Part shown: positions 44,532 through 56,000 of the stretch, piece after piece
Numbering within the stretch: position 1 is the first letter of the stretch
Layout of the letters: each line of letters starts with the position of its first letter
DNA from: Fremontodendron californicum
Taxonomy: Eukaryota > Streptophyta > Magnoliopsida > Malvales > Malvaceae
Assembly: GCA_030761205.1 (NCBI GenBank)
Contig: JAULJL010000011.1
Location: forward strand, 12,018,501-12,082,500
Length of the DNA stretch: 64,000 nt
Reading direction: 5' to 3'
Program-made: the position numbers and the translations under genes
The notes under the pieces: model-generated
The model's input: the letters and a program-made list of their open reading frames with translations, nothing else
Databases searched by the model: none
What the model was told of the DNA's origin: nothing

Positions 44532-45694
44532 GGATTCCAAGTAATGAATACAAAGAAAATCTTAATAATAATTTGGGATTCGATTTTGAAAACACAGTTC
44601 ATGTTGATAAATTTGATAATGAAGAGGAATCAGATGATTATACTTTATCTCCAGATTTATTGAGATTAATGGAACAGGAAAAGAAACCGATTGAACCACA
44701 TCAAGAGGTTACTGAGATGATCAATTTGGGAGATGAGGAAAATAAGAAAGAAGTAAAGATTGGAGCGTCATTGCCACCTGCTCAAAAGAAGAGATTAGAA
44801 GATTTGCTCAGAGAATTTGTGGATGCGTTCGCATGGTCATACAGAGACATGCCGGGTTTGGATACAGATGTTGTGGAGCACAAATTGCCTTTGCGGCCAG
44901 AGTGCAAGCCAGTGCAACAAAAGTTAAGACGGATGAAACCAAAGATGCTGTTGAAGATTAAAGAAGAAGTAAAAAAGCAGATTGATGCAGGCTTTCTGGA
45001 GGTAGCCAAGTATCCAGAGTGGGTAGCCAACATCGTCCCAGTTCCTAAGAAATATGGGAAGGTGAGAATGTGTGTTGATTACTGAGATCTAAACAAGGCA
45101 AGTCCAAAGGATAATTTTCCTTTGCCTCATATCGACACCCTTGTGGATAACACTGCTAAACATTCCACGTTTTTGTTCATGGATGGTTTTTCAGGGTACA
45201 ACCAGATCAAGATGGCTTATGATGATATGAAGAAAACCACATTTGTTACAATGTGGGGGACCTTCTGTTATAAGGTCATGCCTTTTGGGTTGAAAAATGC
45301 CGAAGCTACTTACCAAAGGGCAATGGTAACTCTGTTTCATGACATGATGCATGAAGAGATTGAAGTTTATATGGATGACATGATAGCAAAACCCCTTGAA
45401 AATGAAGATCATTTGGTCAACCTCAGAAAGTTGTTTGAAAGATTGAGAAAGTTTCAACTGAGATTGAATCTTGCCAAGTGTACGTTCGGTGTCAAATCCG
45501 GTAAGTTGTTGGGTTTTTTGGTTAGTGATAAAGGAATTGAACTGGATCCAGACAAAATAAAGGCGATTCAGAATCTGTCTCCCCCTCGTATGCAAAAAGA
45601 AGTGAGAGGTTTCTTAGGAAGGCTGAACTACATATCACGCTTTATTTCCCAGCTCACCCTCAAATGTGATTCTATCTTCAAGCTTCTTCACTAA
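44532..45694 (+). pseudogene. pol: Ogre reverse transcriptase, one internal stop
   Basis: RNA-dependent DNA polymerase of the element. After an acidic lead (DNEEESDDY) come the conserved RT blocks: the KYPEWVANIVPVPKK block, MCVDY before a TGA at 45083 (a CGA-to-TGA type change), FPLPHID, FMDGFSGYNQI, the PFGLKNAEATYQ block and the active site YMDD at 45368-45379. The rest reaches the thumb (RGFLGRLNYISRFI) before TAA at 45692. The catalytic Asp residues are still encoded, but the stop separates the first palm block from the rest. Confidence 0.92.
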
Positions 45695-46267
45695 CAGGAT
45701 ATTGGTGAATAGACTGGAGAATGTCAGGAAGCTTTTGATAAAGTTAAAGAGTACCTGTCGAATCCACCGATGTTAGTTCCTCCAATTCCGAAAAAGCCAT
45801 TGATTCTATATTTGACGGTGTTCGAGAAATCCATGGGATGTGTTCTGGGGCAACGAGATGAGACAGGAAAGAAAGAGCATGCCATCTACTATCTGAGTAA
45901 AAAGTTTACTCATTATGAATCTAGATACTCATTGCTAGAAAAGATGTGTTGCGCTCTAGCATGGACAGCTCATAGACTCAGACAGTACATGTTGTACAAC
46001 ACAACGTGGCTCATAGCAAGGTTGGATCCTCTGAAGTATATTTTTGAGAAGCCATCGTTATCAGAAAGAATTGCAAGATGGCAGGTCACTTTATCCGAAT
46101 ATGACATTGTTTATGTGACTCAGAAAGCAATAAAAGGAAGTGTGATAGCCGAATTCCTGGCGGATCGGGCTTCTGAAGAATATGAGCCAATGCAATTTGA
46201 TTTCCCGGATGAGGATTTGATGGCTATTTCAAGAGGAGAGGATGAAGAATGTGAAGAAAAACCCTGA
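45695..46267 (+). pseudogene. pol: Ogre first RNase H domain
   Basis: Same frame as RT. It follows TAA at 45692 and another stop, TAG at 45710 (apparently from a Trp codon), and runs to TGA at 46265. Recognisable blocks are ECQEAFDKVK, GCVLGQRDETG, AIYYLSKKFT and YSLLEKMCCALAW, then the tether with EKPSLSERIARWQ. The first acidic residue of the active site appears altered, as is common in this tether-like domain of dual-RNase H elements. Confidence 0.85.
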
Positions 46268-46824
46268 AAGATGTTCTTTGATGGAGCTTCTAATGCTTTT
46301 GGGCATGGAATTGGAGTAGTCTTGATATCCCCAGATGGTCAAAATTATCCGATTACTGCACGATTGGATTTTAATTGCACCAACAATATGGCTGAATATG
46401 AGGCATGCGTCATGGGCTTGCAAGCAGCAATTGAAAGAAAGATTGATGTGTTGGAGGTATATGGTGATTCAGCTTTGGTCATTTATCAGTTGAAAGAAGA
46501 ATGGGAAACAAGGGATTCGAAGTTGATCCTGTACCAGAAATACACAACTGAATTGATCAAACATTTTGAGAAGATTCAGTTTCAACACTTGCCCCGGGAA
46601 GAAAATCAGATGGCGCTTTAGCCACTTTAGCTGAAGCTGGATGCAAAGTCTGAGATTCAACCAATCAAGTTGGGTGTGAAAGGATCTCCGGCGCATTGTT
46701 TAGATATTGAAGAAGAAATTGATGGTCAACCTTGGTATTTTGACATCATGCAATATGTCAAATACCAGCGATACCCGGAATACGCCTCGGATAATGTGAT
46801 AAACGGCTCATCCGAATATTAGCT
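46268..46824 (+). pseudogene. pol: Ogre second RNase H (archaeal-like) domain and linker
   Basis: The Tat lineage carries a second RNase H acquired after the original one. It starts at KMFFDGASN, with the three acidic positions visible in FDGAS, AEYEAC and GDSAL. A short deletion near 46611 shifts the frame (TAG at 46619), and the linker to integrase is out of frame with a further shift near 46800. Confidence 0.85.
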
Positions 46825-48077
46825 ATGGGTTTCTTCCTTGATGGAGAGATACTATATAAGAGGGACCGAGATATGGTGTTTTTGAGGTGTATTGACACCA
46901 TAGAAGCAAAGAGGATACTGAAGGAAGTGCATGATGGAATCTGTGGGGCACATGCGAATGGTCACATGATGGCTAGACAGATAGTGAGAGCTGGCTATTA
47001 TTGGCTGATGATGGAGAAAGACTGTATTGACTACGCTCGAAAATGTCATAAATGCCAGATCTATGCGGATAAGATCAACGCTCCTCCGAATGAGTTACAT
47101 GTTTTGGCCCTCCATGGCCTTTCTCAATGTGGGGCATGGATGTGATTGGACCGATCACCCCAAAGGCAACGAATGGGCATCGGTTCATTTTTGTGATGAT
47201 CGATTATTTCACAAAGTGGGTAGAGGCGGCCTCATATTCGAGTGTAAGACGGGCAGTGGTTTGTAAGTTCATAAAGAAAGAGATAATTTGTCGATATGGA
47301 CTACCAGAGAGGATCATTTCTGATAATGCTCGTAATCTGAATAGCAAGATGTTGAAAGAAGTTTATGAACAGTTCAAGATCAAACATCACAATTCAGCAC
47401 CGTATCATCCGAAGATGAATGGAGCAGTGGAAGCGGCCAATAAGAACATAAAAAAGATTGTAGAGAAGATGACTGATGTCTACAAAGATTGGCATGAAAA
47501 GTTGCCTTTCGTCTTGCATGCTTATAGAACTTCGGTTCGCACATCCACAGGGGCAACCCCATTTTCGTTGGTATATGGAATGGAGGTTGTGTTACCAGTC
47601 GAGGTAGAAATCCCTTCTTTAAGGGTACTGAAAGAGGTTGATTTGGAAGAAGCAGAATGGGTACAGGATCGTTTTGAGCTGTTGAATCTCATTGAGGAAA
47701 AGAGACTTGCAGCGTTGTGCCATGGTCAGTTGTATCAGAAGCGAATGATACGGGCGCATGATAAGAAAGTCCGTCCCAGACATTTCAGAGAAGGAGAATT
47801 AGTCTTGAAAAAGATTCTTCCGTATCAGCATGATCATCGAGGGAAGTGGACGTCGAATTGGGAAAATCCTTATATGGTGAAAAAAGTTTTTTCAGGTGGA
47901 GCTTTGATTTTGACTGAGATGGATGGGGATGTTTTACCGAACCCGACTAATTCGGACGCTGTGAAGAAATATTTTGCTTTAAAAAAAAAGAAAAAAAAAG
48001 GAAAAAAAGAAAAAAGGATTACTCAAATTGAAAACCCGAAAAGGGCAGTTTGGGTCAATGGGGGTTATCTAAGTTGA
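46825..48077 (+). pseudogene. pol: Ogre integrase, one frameshift
   Basis: Inserts element DNA into the genome. The zinc-binding HHCC region (EVHDG...GAHANGH...CHKCQ) is at about 46925-47070. A frameshift near 47110 leads into the catalytic core beginning MWGMDVIGP at 47127. The D, D and E of the core are present in MDVIGP, ISDNARN and GAVEAAN. The C-terminal part ends in a Lys-rich low-complexity stretch (48000-48030) before TGA at 48075. No chromodomain is visible, as expected for the Tat lineage. Confidence 0.92.
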
Positions 48078-49059
48078 AAACCCGAATGGGCGGCTTAGAT
48101 ATGAGGAGGATCAGCGTCGTTCAGAAAATTTCATGAAGATGGGGACAATATCTAGTTTGATGAACTCTGAAGGATTGAAGACATCGATTGGGATTGGTTT
48201 TTAGATGAGAATTTTGAATGAACTATTAAGATTGTCTAAGTATTCATTGTTTGGATACTGTTTTGTTATCCTAACACCTTTGTGATAAACCCTTTTGAGA
48301 TGATGCTCTTTTATCCCTTGAGATGAATTCTTTTCCTTATTTTGTTAATAAAGATCTTTTCTTTCCAGCTTATTTTGCTTTCCATTTGTTATTCTCAATT
48401 TTATACCTTTGCATTGAATAGAGGGAATGCATCATGCATTGTGTTTGCTATAAAATTAGAATAATGATTGATAAATTGGAATATAAACTTAAAAGATCCC
48501 TACATTTATTTTTATGAGAAATCTATGGATAACTGAACAGGAAAGTCAGGAGATGAGATAAGATCTGATTTTTAAAAGTGAGAAACCTTAAAGATGAGAA
48601 TTTCCAGGATGGAATGTTAAAGCCCAGTTAAGCTGGCATAAGATGAGATATAGAATGATTAGTGTTTTGAAATCGTCAAGAAAAGGATTTGTTTATATTC
48701 AGCATATTTTGAAAAATGAAAGAGATAATAAGATTCGTTCTACCAGTTTGAAGCCAAATGCGAACAGAGATGACTGACGAGCTTGAGAACCTTTTATTTT
48801 GGTTAAGAGATCCAGGGAGTTGATATTGTTTAGAACATTCATGACATCCATTTGCACGATATGCATCGGCATTCATGGCATTCATGTACTGCATTGCATT
48901 TATTTATTTGCACACAAGAAAGTTTATTTCAAGTATTCAGTATGATTTGGACATGAGTTTGGAATGCTAATTTGCGAGGTTAGCGATTTCTTTTGTGGAT
49001 TCAAGGTAAGATTTTTGAAGTTTACATTTACATTTGAGAATTTGCAAATTTCTTTATTT
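48078..49059 (+). other. Ogre 3' untranslated region
   Basis: About 1 kb after integrase without a supported ORF. Near 48830-48900 it has CATTCATGACATCC/GGCATTCATG phrases like those in the repeat zones of the non-autonomous element. Confidence 0.55.
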
Positions 49060-49340
49060 TCTTTTAAAGTTGAAGCCTCGGTGGAGGAGTTTTTCTTTTA
49101 AAGTTGAAGCCTCGGTGGAGAAGTTTTATTTTCATTTAAAGTTGAAGCCTCGGTGGAGGAGTTTTATTTAAAGTTGAAGCCTCGGTGGACGAGTATTTTC
49201 TTTTAAAGTTAAAGCCTCGGTGGAGGAGTATTTTCTTTTAAAGTTGAAGCCTCGGTGAAGAAGTATTTTCTTTTAAAGTTGAAGCCTCGGTGGAGGAGTT
49301 TTATTTTCATTTAAAGTTGATGCCTCGGGGGAGGAGTATG
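49060..49340 (+). repeat. GAAGCCTCGGTGGAGGAG tandem repeat, 8 units of 34-38 bp
   Basis: Units consist of AAAGTTGAAGCCTCGG, a TGGAGGAGT block and a variable T-rich part. CCTC and GAGG around GGTG could pair as a small hairpin. A ninth, decayed unit ends near 49380. It occupies the same position as the CCTCCGGGC minisatellite in the non-autonomous element. Confidence 0.85.
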
Positions 49341-49473
49341 TTTTTACGGTGAGTTTATTTAAAGTTTACGCCTCGCTTAGAGGAACTTCTCTACAATATG
49401 ATTTTCTTTAAGTACATAGGACTTAGTAGGGTGTCTACATCTTTGCACATCCCCTGTTTCTCAGGGAATGCAC

Positions 49474-49486
49474 AAAGAGGGGCAAC
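49474..49486 (+). other. Ogre polypurine tract
   Basis: AAAGAGGGGCAAC directly before the 3' LTR start TGTAGACACC. Confidence 0.85.
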
Positions 49487-49710
49487 TGTAGACACCGAAT
49501 TTTATCCGGGTTTAATTTATTATTTTTAATTAAAAGAAAACAAAACAAAAAAAAAAGAAATCAGAAAAAATCAAATAATTTCGAAAATTAAAAGAAAAAT
49601 AAAAAAACACAAATTTGGGTTGAAATAAACCTCTTTTTGGATTGAAATGGGACTCTAAAAAATGTGATTAAATTGAAACTCCTAGTTTTAGTAGAACTAA
49701 ATCTCTTCCC

Positions 49711-49717
49711 TATAAAA
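49711..49717 (+). promoter_or_regulatory. TATA box of the Ogre 3' LTR
   Basis: TATAAAA after CTCTTCCC, about 225 bp into the LTR. The matching part of the 5' LTR is outside the window. Confidence 0.6.
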
Positions 49718-51383
49718 AACAACCCAAGCATCAAACACAACACATCAGAAATCAAGGAGAGTTAGAAGCAAAGAAAACCATAGGATTTTCGAAATAAAAA
49801 TATATATATATATATATATATTTTTGTGTGAGAAAAAATTCGAAATTTCAAGAGTGAGTGCTAGGATTTTGTTTCGAAAGGATTCTTGAGAAAGAAAATC
49901 TAGGTTTTAATTAGAGGAAGCATATACTAGAAGTTGGTGGCCATTCGGTGGTCAACGGAGTAGATCGGAGGAGGTGAAGTTTCGAACTTCGATTTCAGAT
50001 CTAGGAGATTTTAGAGAGATTCGGATGAAACTAATTTGATTTTTGAAAATAGGAGATCGAGAGGAATTTTTGGTGATTTTTCGAGAATTTTTGGAGTCCG
50101 ATGATCGACGGTCGACGACGACGGTGCGGAGGTGACAGTGGTTCTGGCCGGAATCTGGAAAAATCTGGGTTTTGGGTGAAGAACATTCTTGGTGTTCTTG
50201 AAGAATTTCAGAGAAAAGAGTTTTTTTTTTTTAAATTAGGTAAAAGTGTTTAACAAAAAAAAAAAAGTGCATGTTGATAGCAGCAGGCTGGTCGGGCCAT
50301 GCGGCCCGCGCCTGGGCCTGACCCGCATGCTGCCTCCTTTATTTTTTTTTCTTTGTGTTTTATTGTTTTTTTTTGTCTTGTTATTTTATTTTATTTAGTT
50401 TATTTTATTTATTATTTTACTAATTGATTTTTAAGTTTTTTTTTGCAGGTTTATTTTGTGAATTATTATTATTATTTGCTTACTATTATTATTATGAGAT
50501 TTTTATTAACCATTGTGTTCTTCAAAAAAATATATATTATTTTTTAAGAAAACTATTATTATATTATTTTATATTTATTTTATATTTTTAATAATATTAA
50601 CCATTGATTTATTTTTAAGATTAGATTAATTATTAATTGAAGAATAGTTATTTTTAAATAAATAAATTGAGATTTTTTTCCAATGATGAAATTCAAAAAA
50701 ATTACGAATGGTTGATTTCTGAGAAATTTCTAGGTGAGGAATTTCTCTTAAAAATTCTCCAAAATGAATGGAATGATTTTTTAAGAGATAATTTTCAATA
50801 CCAATACCAATACCAATAAAAATCAAAAATTTATTTTTTTTAAGGATAATTAATTTTCAATATTTTTTTCTCAAATTGATTTTCCATAATAAATGCTTAA
50901 TTTAAATTGAAGGATAAATTAAGATTTTTTCTGATGATGAAATTTAAGAAAGTTGCGAATGGATGACTTTTAAGAAAATTTATAGGTGAGAAAAATTTTC
51001 TTAAAAATTCTCCAGAACGAATGGAAGAATATTTTAAGGGATGATTTTCGATATTAAAGATCAGAATTTATTTTTCGAACAAACCTTAATAAAAATGTTG
51101 ATTAATTTTGGAAGATTAATTTAAGAGAAATAATCTTGTTAAATAATCTAATTTTTCCGACGACGGAGCCTCTTCAATAGAACGAATGGTTTCTTTTGAA
51201 TACTCTCGAGGTGAGGAAACATTTTTTAGTAATTTCTCCAGAATGAATGGAAGGAAGACCTAAAAAATAATCTCCAAGATTTTTAATTTTAACAATTAAA
51301 ATGAAATAGGATAGACAAGGCCATTTAATTAAGACTTTTTAAGTATCACAAGACTAATTAGGTATTATCTCTTAGATAGGCGT

Positions 51384-51409
51384 TGTGAGGGTGCTAATCC
51401 TTCCTCACA
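51384..51409 (+). other. U5 stem-loop of the Ogre 3' LTR
   Basis: TGTGAGG pairs with CCTCACA over seven pairs. The fifth pair is A-U here, G-U in the 5' LTR and G-C in the non-autonomous element. Confidence 0.6.
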
Positions 51410-51996
51410 CGTAACCGTACTCCCGAAGCTAGTTCTAATAAGTAGACCAGAACCTATTCTTTTTAAGATGCCTTAGTCAAGCTTAGGATTACTTTAAATA
51501 GGATAGATTCGTATAGGTGACTAATCACACCTAGATTAGATGATTAGTGGCGACTCCGTTGTTTGTGTCTAGCATGCTGAATTCATATTTGGCACATTAT
51601 GACATTTGCTCATTTCAAAAATGGTAATGCTTTGTTCAAAGGGTAATCTCATTCTCTATCAATTTAAACTTTCATGCTTATTTTTTTTTTTTGAATATTT
51701 TAATTTATTTTCACATCTATGTAGATTTAGTATTAGTTGAAGCATTTTGGTACCTTTGTTTTTGTTTAATTAATGGGCTCATTTTTTATTTTTTAAATTG
51801 TGAAATTGCAGTGAAGAGCGTCACAAAGTTATATCAGTGAGTCTTATTAGTATGCATGATTGTAGCTTTGATACCATAATTAAAATGAGTTTGGGTTAGT
51901 CTCCATGTTTACTTAATTTATTGAAGTTAGGTTGGATTATCAAAATTGATGGTAGGATTTATTTATAATTGGTTTTACGTTTTTTTTATGGATTAA

Positions 51997-52164
51997 TATT
52001 TAATACACTGACAGTGTATAACTTCATACATTGTCAGTGAACAAGATGATGCCACCTCATTAGAAATAAAATAATTTATATTTATTTTTAAATTTTTTTA
52101 ATGAGATGGCATCATCTTGTTTACTGACAATGTATGAAATTATACACTGTCAGTGCATCAAATA
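51997..52164. mobile_element. MITE-like foldback element with long inverted repeats
   Basis: The two arms of about 70 bp are inverted copies, sharing CACTGACAGTGTATAA, CATACATTGTCAGT and ACAAGATGATGCCA with few mismatches, around a short AT-rich centre. No ORF is present. The exact ends and target duplication are unclear because similarity continues weakly outward through TATTTRATR. Confidence 0.75.
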
Positions 52165-52309
52165 CAAATCCCTTTTTTTATTCTTCTTAGTTTAGAGGTT
52201 TAAGTTAGAAGCTTGCTGAAGTGAAGGAGAAACCTACATATGGATAATCTTTACTCTCACAAGCTTTTTTTTGTTGCTTTCTTTTGAAGTTTCATCTTCA
52301 ATTTAATTA

Positions 52310-53400
52310 ATTTATATTTATAATTTGTTTAATTTGGTAATAAATACTAATGCTTTATGTTATCAGTTAAGTTCATTTTTTAGAATGTTTATTGGTTAAA
52401 GTTTGGTTGTCTTATGTTAGTTCTTTTTTATTTATTTATTGAATTTTGGCTTTGTACGTAATGTGTTATTATGATCAAGTAAGCAAAATAAAATTAGGAC
52501 AGTTCAAATATTAAGATTAAATAGATCAAGGTTATTGAAATCTTATTTGCAATATAACTTATTAATGTGGCTATCTACAGGGAACCTAATATTTCAGAAT
52601 TTAGTAGGTTAAAGGATTATATAATTAAGTAGCGCATATGATTTTAATAATTCTAATGCAAGAAATTCGGTCAATGATCAATGCAAAGAAATCAACATTA
52701 AGTTTATTTGTTCTGATACTGATTTTATTCTTTTAGATTCTGTTTTTTTTTTTTTTTTTTTTTTTTGGGTTACTAATTTCATGCATTTCACTGTTTTGGA
52801 ATTCATGATTTACTGTTTTAAATATAATTTTTCTTTTGATTTTTGTTGATCAATGCTAACGCATTTCTCTACCACTTAAGTCTATTATTTTAGAGTATTG
52901 TATTTTCTAAACTTTCATGTTGTCTTTGGTTTTGTATCTTGCAAATTTGTGATTTTGTTGGATTTAATTGGTTAACTGTCTCAAAGGTAAGGTCTTCAGT
53001 TCATTTATTGTTAGTATTTTTTTGTTTGCTTTATTTAATTTAGTTTTCTAATTTTAATGGTTTAATTTTTTTTTTTAAAATAAAATTCCTTTTGTTTAAT
53101 TTGGTAATTAGTCTTAGTGTTTTATTTTATCAATTGATTTTAGGTATATAATGTTGTTTATTTTGTTTGCTGAAGAATTATTACTAATTTTATATATAAG
53201 CATATGTTAGCTCTTTTTGTTGAACTTATAACTTTTGCCTTTACATGTAAATGTAATGGATTCTTCTAATCAAGCAAGTCAAAAATATAATTGACACTTC
53301 ATATGTTGACATTAAATAGATTAACGTCAGACAAAATGATTTGTAATATATCTTCTCCATATATTGTAGTGTTGAAAGATAATCTTAAGATGTTTGAATC
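52310..53400 (+). repeat. Diverged tandem duplication, period ~770 bp
   Basis: The block about 52310-52630 and the block about 53080-53400 share ordered phrases: TTGTTTAATTTGGTAAT, a TTTTGGCTTT/TTTTGCCTTT block, ATCAAG[T/C]AAG and ATTAAATAGAT, each followed by an AG that looks like a splice acceptor. They are strongly diverged, so the duplication is old. Confidence 0.4.
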
Positions 53401-54214
53401 TAAGCTGAATGAAAAAGAGTATGGCTGCTGCCTGCTGGGTATGTAGGGAAAACATTTTTCACAGAAAGAAAATTTGCTTTTGCTTATAGTTTAAAGTGCT
53501 AATGCACATAGAATTAATTCCTTTTAATTTTTTCAATGTAGCTCAAAGAATTAATTCCTAAAAGATCAACCAATTAAAATGCCAGCGGTTCTATTGTAAT
53601 TTTTCTAATGCTTTTGTACGTTGTCATGGCATATATTTTAAACAATTTTTCTTGAAGTTAAGAAAATTTTATTGATTACATGATAGAACAAATTAGTTTT
53701 CTTATAAAATTTGAAAATCATTTTAAACAAAATACATTTATAGGGTTTTGGATGCCAAGACGATAGTAATCAACTTTTTATAGTCTAATTTTGGTTATAC
53801 TTTTGTTTGCAGCCTTTAATTTTTTTTCGTGCTTGATAGTATTTATGTTACTAGACTCTTGCATTACAATAATTAGATTATGAATTAGATTAGACCATTA
53901 TAATTGAAAGCAAGAAGATAAAGGTGTTGAGTGATTGGGTAGTTTTGCTTGATAAGAAAATCTATATTTTTACTATTAATTCTATTTATTTGAGATTGTT
54001 TTTGGCTCAAGAATAATTTTCAATTGTCTTTTTATTCCATTTTTCTCAATAATTTTATTATTAAAATTTTCTTTTCTCACAGGCTGTTAACATAAAATTT
54101 GTTAATGTATTAAAAGAATCTTTGAGTTTACCTGCTCATATTTACCAAAAAAATAAAATCGAAAAAAATTTGGTAACCTGCGACAACGCACAAGTATCAA
54201 TTTAGTTTGATATT

Positions 54215-54930
54215 TGTTGGATATCATTTTATTATTTTAGGTGTATATATATGAAATACGTATTTTAATATGTAAGTTATATAATTAAATACACGGTGTA
54301 TAATTAGCGTATACAATTGATATCAAAATTGAATGAGAAATTTGTCTCATTAAAAATCCACTTGAATAAGAAGATAGTTGGTTGAAGTTGTGTGTAATAT
54401 TCAATTCCACATAAAACAAAATTTAGTTTATGCTAGTTGTTTATATAGGTTTTGTTCCAATGTTGGGTTGGGCCCCAAAGGGCATCTAATTTTTGTGATG
54501 GGTGAGGATCTACATAACTTGGGTTACATCACGCGCGTGAGCCGAGCCGAGTCGGACCGAACCAGTTCGTATTGTTATCTGTCTCTTCGGTAAAGACATG
54601 TCGATTCGTCACCAATAGTTGTGCCTGTTCTAATCAAACAGGTTCCTTCCATGTGATATGTCTTTTCCGAACAGACAGATTTCTTGTGTCTGTTTTTAAC
54701 TTAGTAATTCAATCAAATAAATTCCGTCTTCTGAGAGAGAGACTCAACATTTTTCTGGTTCACTGTGTTGCATCCGAGTGTGCTCTCATTTGCAACGTTA
54801 TCGATATAACTTAGGAGACGATTTGCATCAAACTGTAAGCACCTTTAGACAGGCAAAAAACGTCTTAAGATCAGAGGTTCAATCTTGACTCGATATTCTA
54901 ATTTTTTCTGTTTTTATCGAAACTGTAAGT
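54215..54930 (+). repeat. 5' LTR of the copia element
   Basis: Matches 58099-58886. The right end is uncertain: homology stops at GAAACTGTAAGT because the 3' copy is truncated there. No clear initiator-Met primer site is visible next to it. Confidence 0.75.
54442..54447 (+). promoter_or_regulatory. TATA box of the copia 5' LTR
   Basis: TATATA in GTTTATATAGG, also conserved in the 3' LTR at 58327-58332. Confidence 0.45.
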
Positions 54931-55059
54931 TTTTGTATTTTAATATTCTGTTTATATATATCAGTATGTAGTAATGAAATATTTGTTAAATGCTTACAAG
55001 ATTACCAACAATCTTAAGACTTTTTTTTTTATTTTTTATTTCATTACTGTTTTTGAAAG

Positions 55060-55126
55060 CATATTTTTATATTATATATAGTTGAAATCTAGAACTTATA
55101 TATACATATAAATTGCTACGGTTTTC

Positions 55127-55175
<49 letters not shown>

Positions 55176-55505
55176 TGGCTACTGTATATATAAAACATAT
55201 GGCTACTGAGGGCCTTTCATTTTTAACAAAGTTTTTGTCTTTTTTTTTTTTTTTAAGTGTTTCGGTAATAAACAATTGAGACCCGTCACTGCATACAAGG
55301 TGTGAGTTTTTAAATTCGGTAAAATATTATTTATTAATTATGCATGCAGTATATGCAGATTTTATATTTTATTTACTGTTTTGTTTGTAAATATATTATG
55401 AACAAATATATATTTGTTTTATATATATTTATTGTGATCTTATATATATTTGTTGAATATATATATATATAAAACAATTTATATATTGTGTTCGTACTGT
55501 TTAGC

Positions 55506-55544
<39 letters not shown>

Positions 55545-55980
55545 TTTATAACTTTTGGCTTTGTAAAAGTTGTGTTCGACCAAATAGGTGGGAATGGCTA
55601 AAAGGAAAGATTCCTTTAAGTGTGGTTACACGCTAAACTCTTAGCCTTTTTTAAGAGTTTCGGTCATTGAAAGGTTTTGATATTTTTTAGGTAATATATA
55701 TACTTATATATATTGTTTAAAGTTATAATATTTATATATATTATAACTTATATATATGTGCAATTTATTTATATATATATATACTGTTTGTTTTTGTGAT
55801 ATTGTGATATATTACATATATATATATATATTATTTTTTGTGATCATATATATATTGTTAAATTAGTGATAATATATATATATTTTTTGTTACTGTTGGT
55901 AATATATATTGTTGTGAGCATTATATATATGTGTATTTATATATATATATATATATCCTAAATATATATATAAAGTTGAT
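55060..55980. repeat. (TA)n-rich microsatellite zone in the copia leader
   Basis: Repeated runs of TATATA, the longest at about 55132-55172 and 55508-55542, separated by short unique pieces. No gene is present; it lies between the LTR and gag. Confidence 0.85.
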
Positions 55981-56000
55981 CCTGTTATCTTAACTAATAG

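Larger units (their letters stand above)
1..51604 (+). mobile_element. Ogre/Tat-type Ty3-gypsy retrotransposon, degenerate, 5' end outside window
   Basis: The two LTRs match each other over 1-1768 and 49837-51604, so about 350 bp of the 5' LTR lie before the window. The order is LTR, tRNA-Arg-type primer site, extra ORF1, gag-protease, putative intron, RT, RNase H, second RNase H, integrase, tandem repeats, polypurine tract, LTR. An extra ORF upstream of gag, an intron before pol and a dual RNase H are hallmarks of the Ogre branch of the Tat lineage. Without the nested insert of 35,967 bp the element would be about 16 kb. Every coding region has stops or frameshifts, so it is not autonomous now. 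The target duplication cannot be checked because the left end is missing. Confidence 0.93.
49487..51604 (+). repeat. 3' LTR of the Ogre-type element (2118 bp)
   Basis: Complete: TGTAGACACCGAATTTTATCC to ...CACATTATGACA. It contains a (TA)n run near 49801-49820. The last ~250 bp share blocks with the LTRs of the non-autonomous element, including the GGCGTTGTG stem-loop and GTGGCGACTCC. Confidence 0.95.
51605..54214. other. AT-rich flanking DNA without a supported gene
   Basis: Probably the DNA into which the Ogre element inserted. It has a poly-T run at 52743-52766, a foldback element and a diverged tandem duplication. Short exon-like pieces with plausible splice sites occur (for example 53370-53439, preceded by TTGTAG and followed by GTATGT), but no family is recognised and they are not called genes. 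Confidence 0.5.

Noticed and set aside
47985..48035. Lys-rich tract at the integrase C terminus as a nuclear localisation signal
   Set aside because: It is encoded by a simple A-rich run prone to slippage in a dead gene, so no function can be argued from it.
54572..54814. 80-codon open frame in the copia LTR (similar one at 58594-58794)
   Set aside because: It lies inside the LTR, is not conserved between the two copies, and shows no family signature.
55132..55172. (TA)n runs as TATA promoters
   Set aside because: They are plain microsatellites without promoter context, and the copia LTR has its own TATA-like site.
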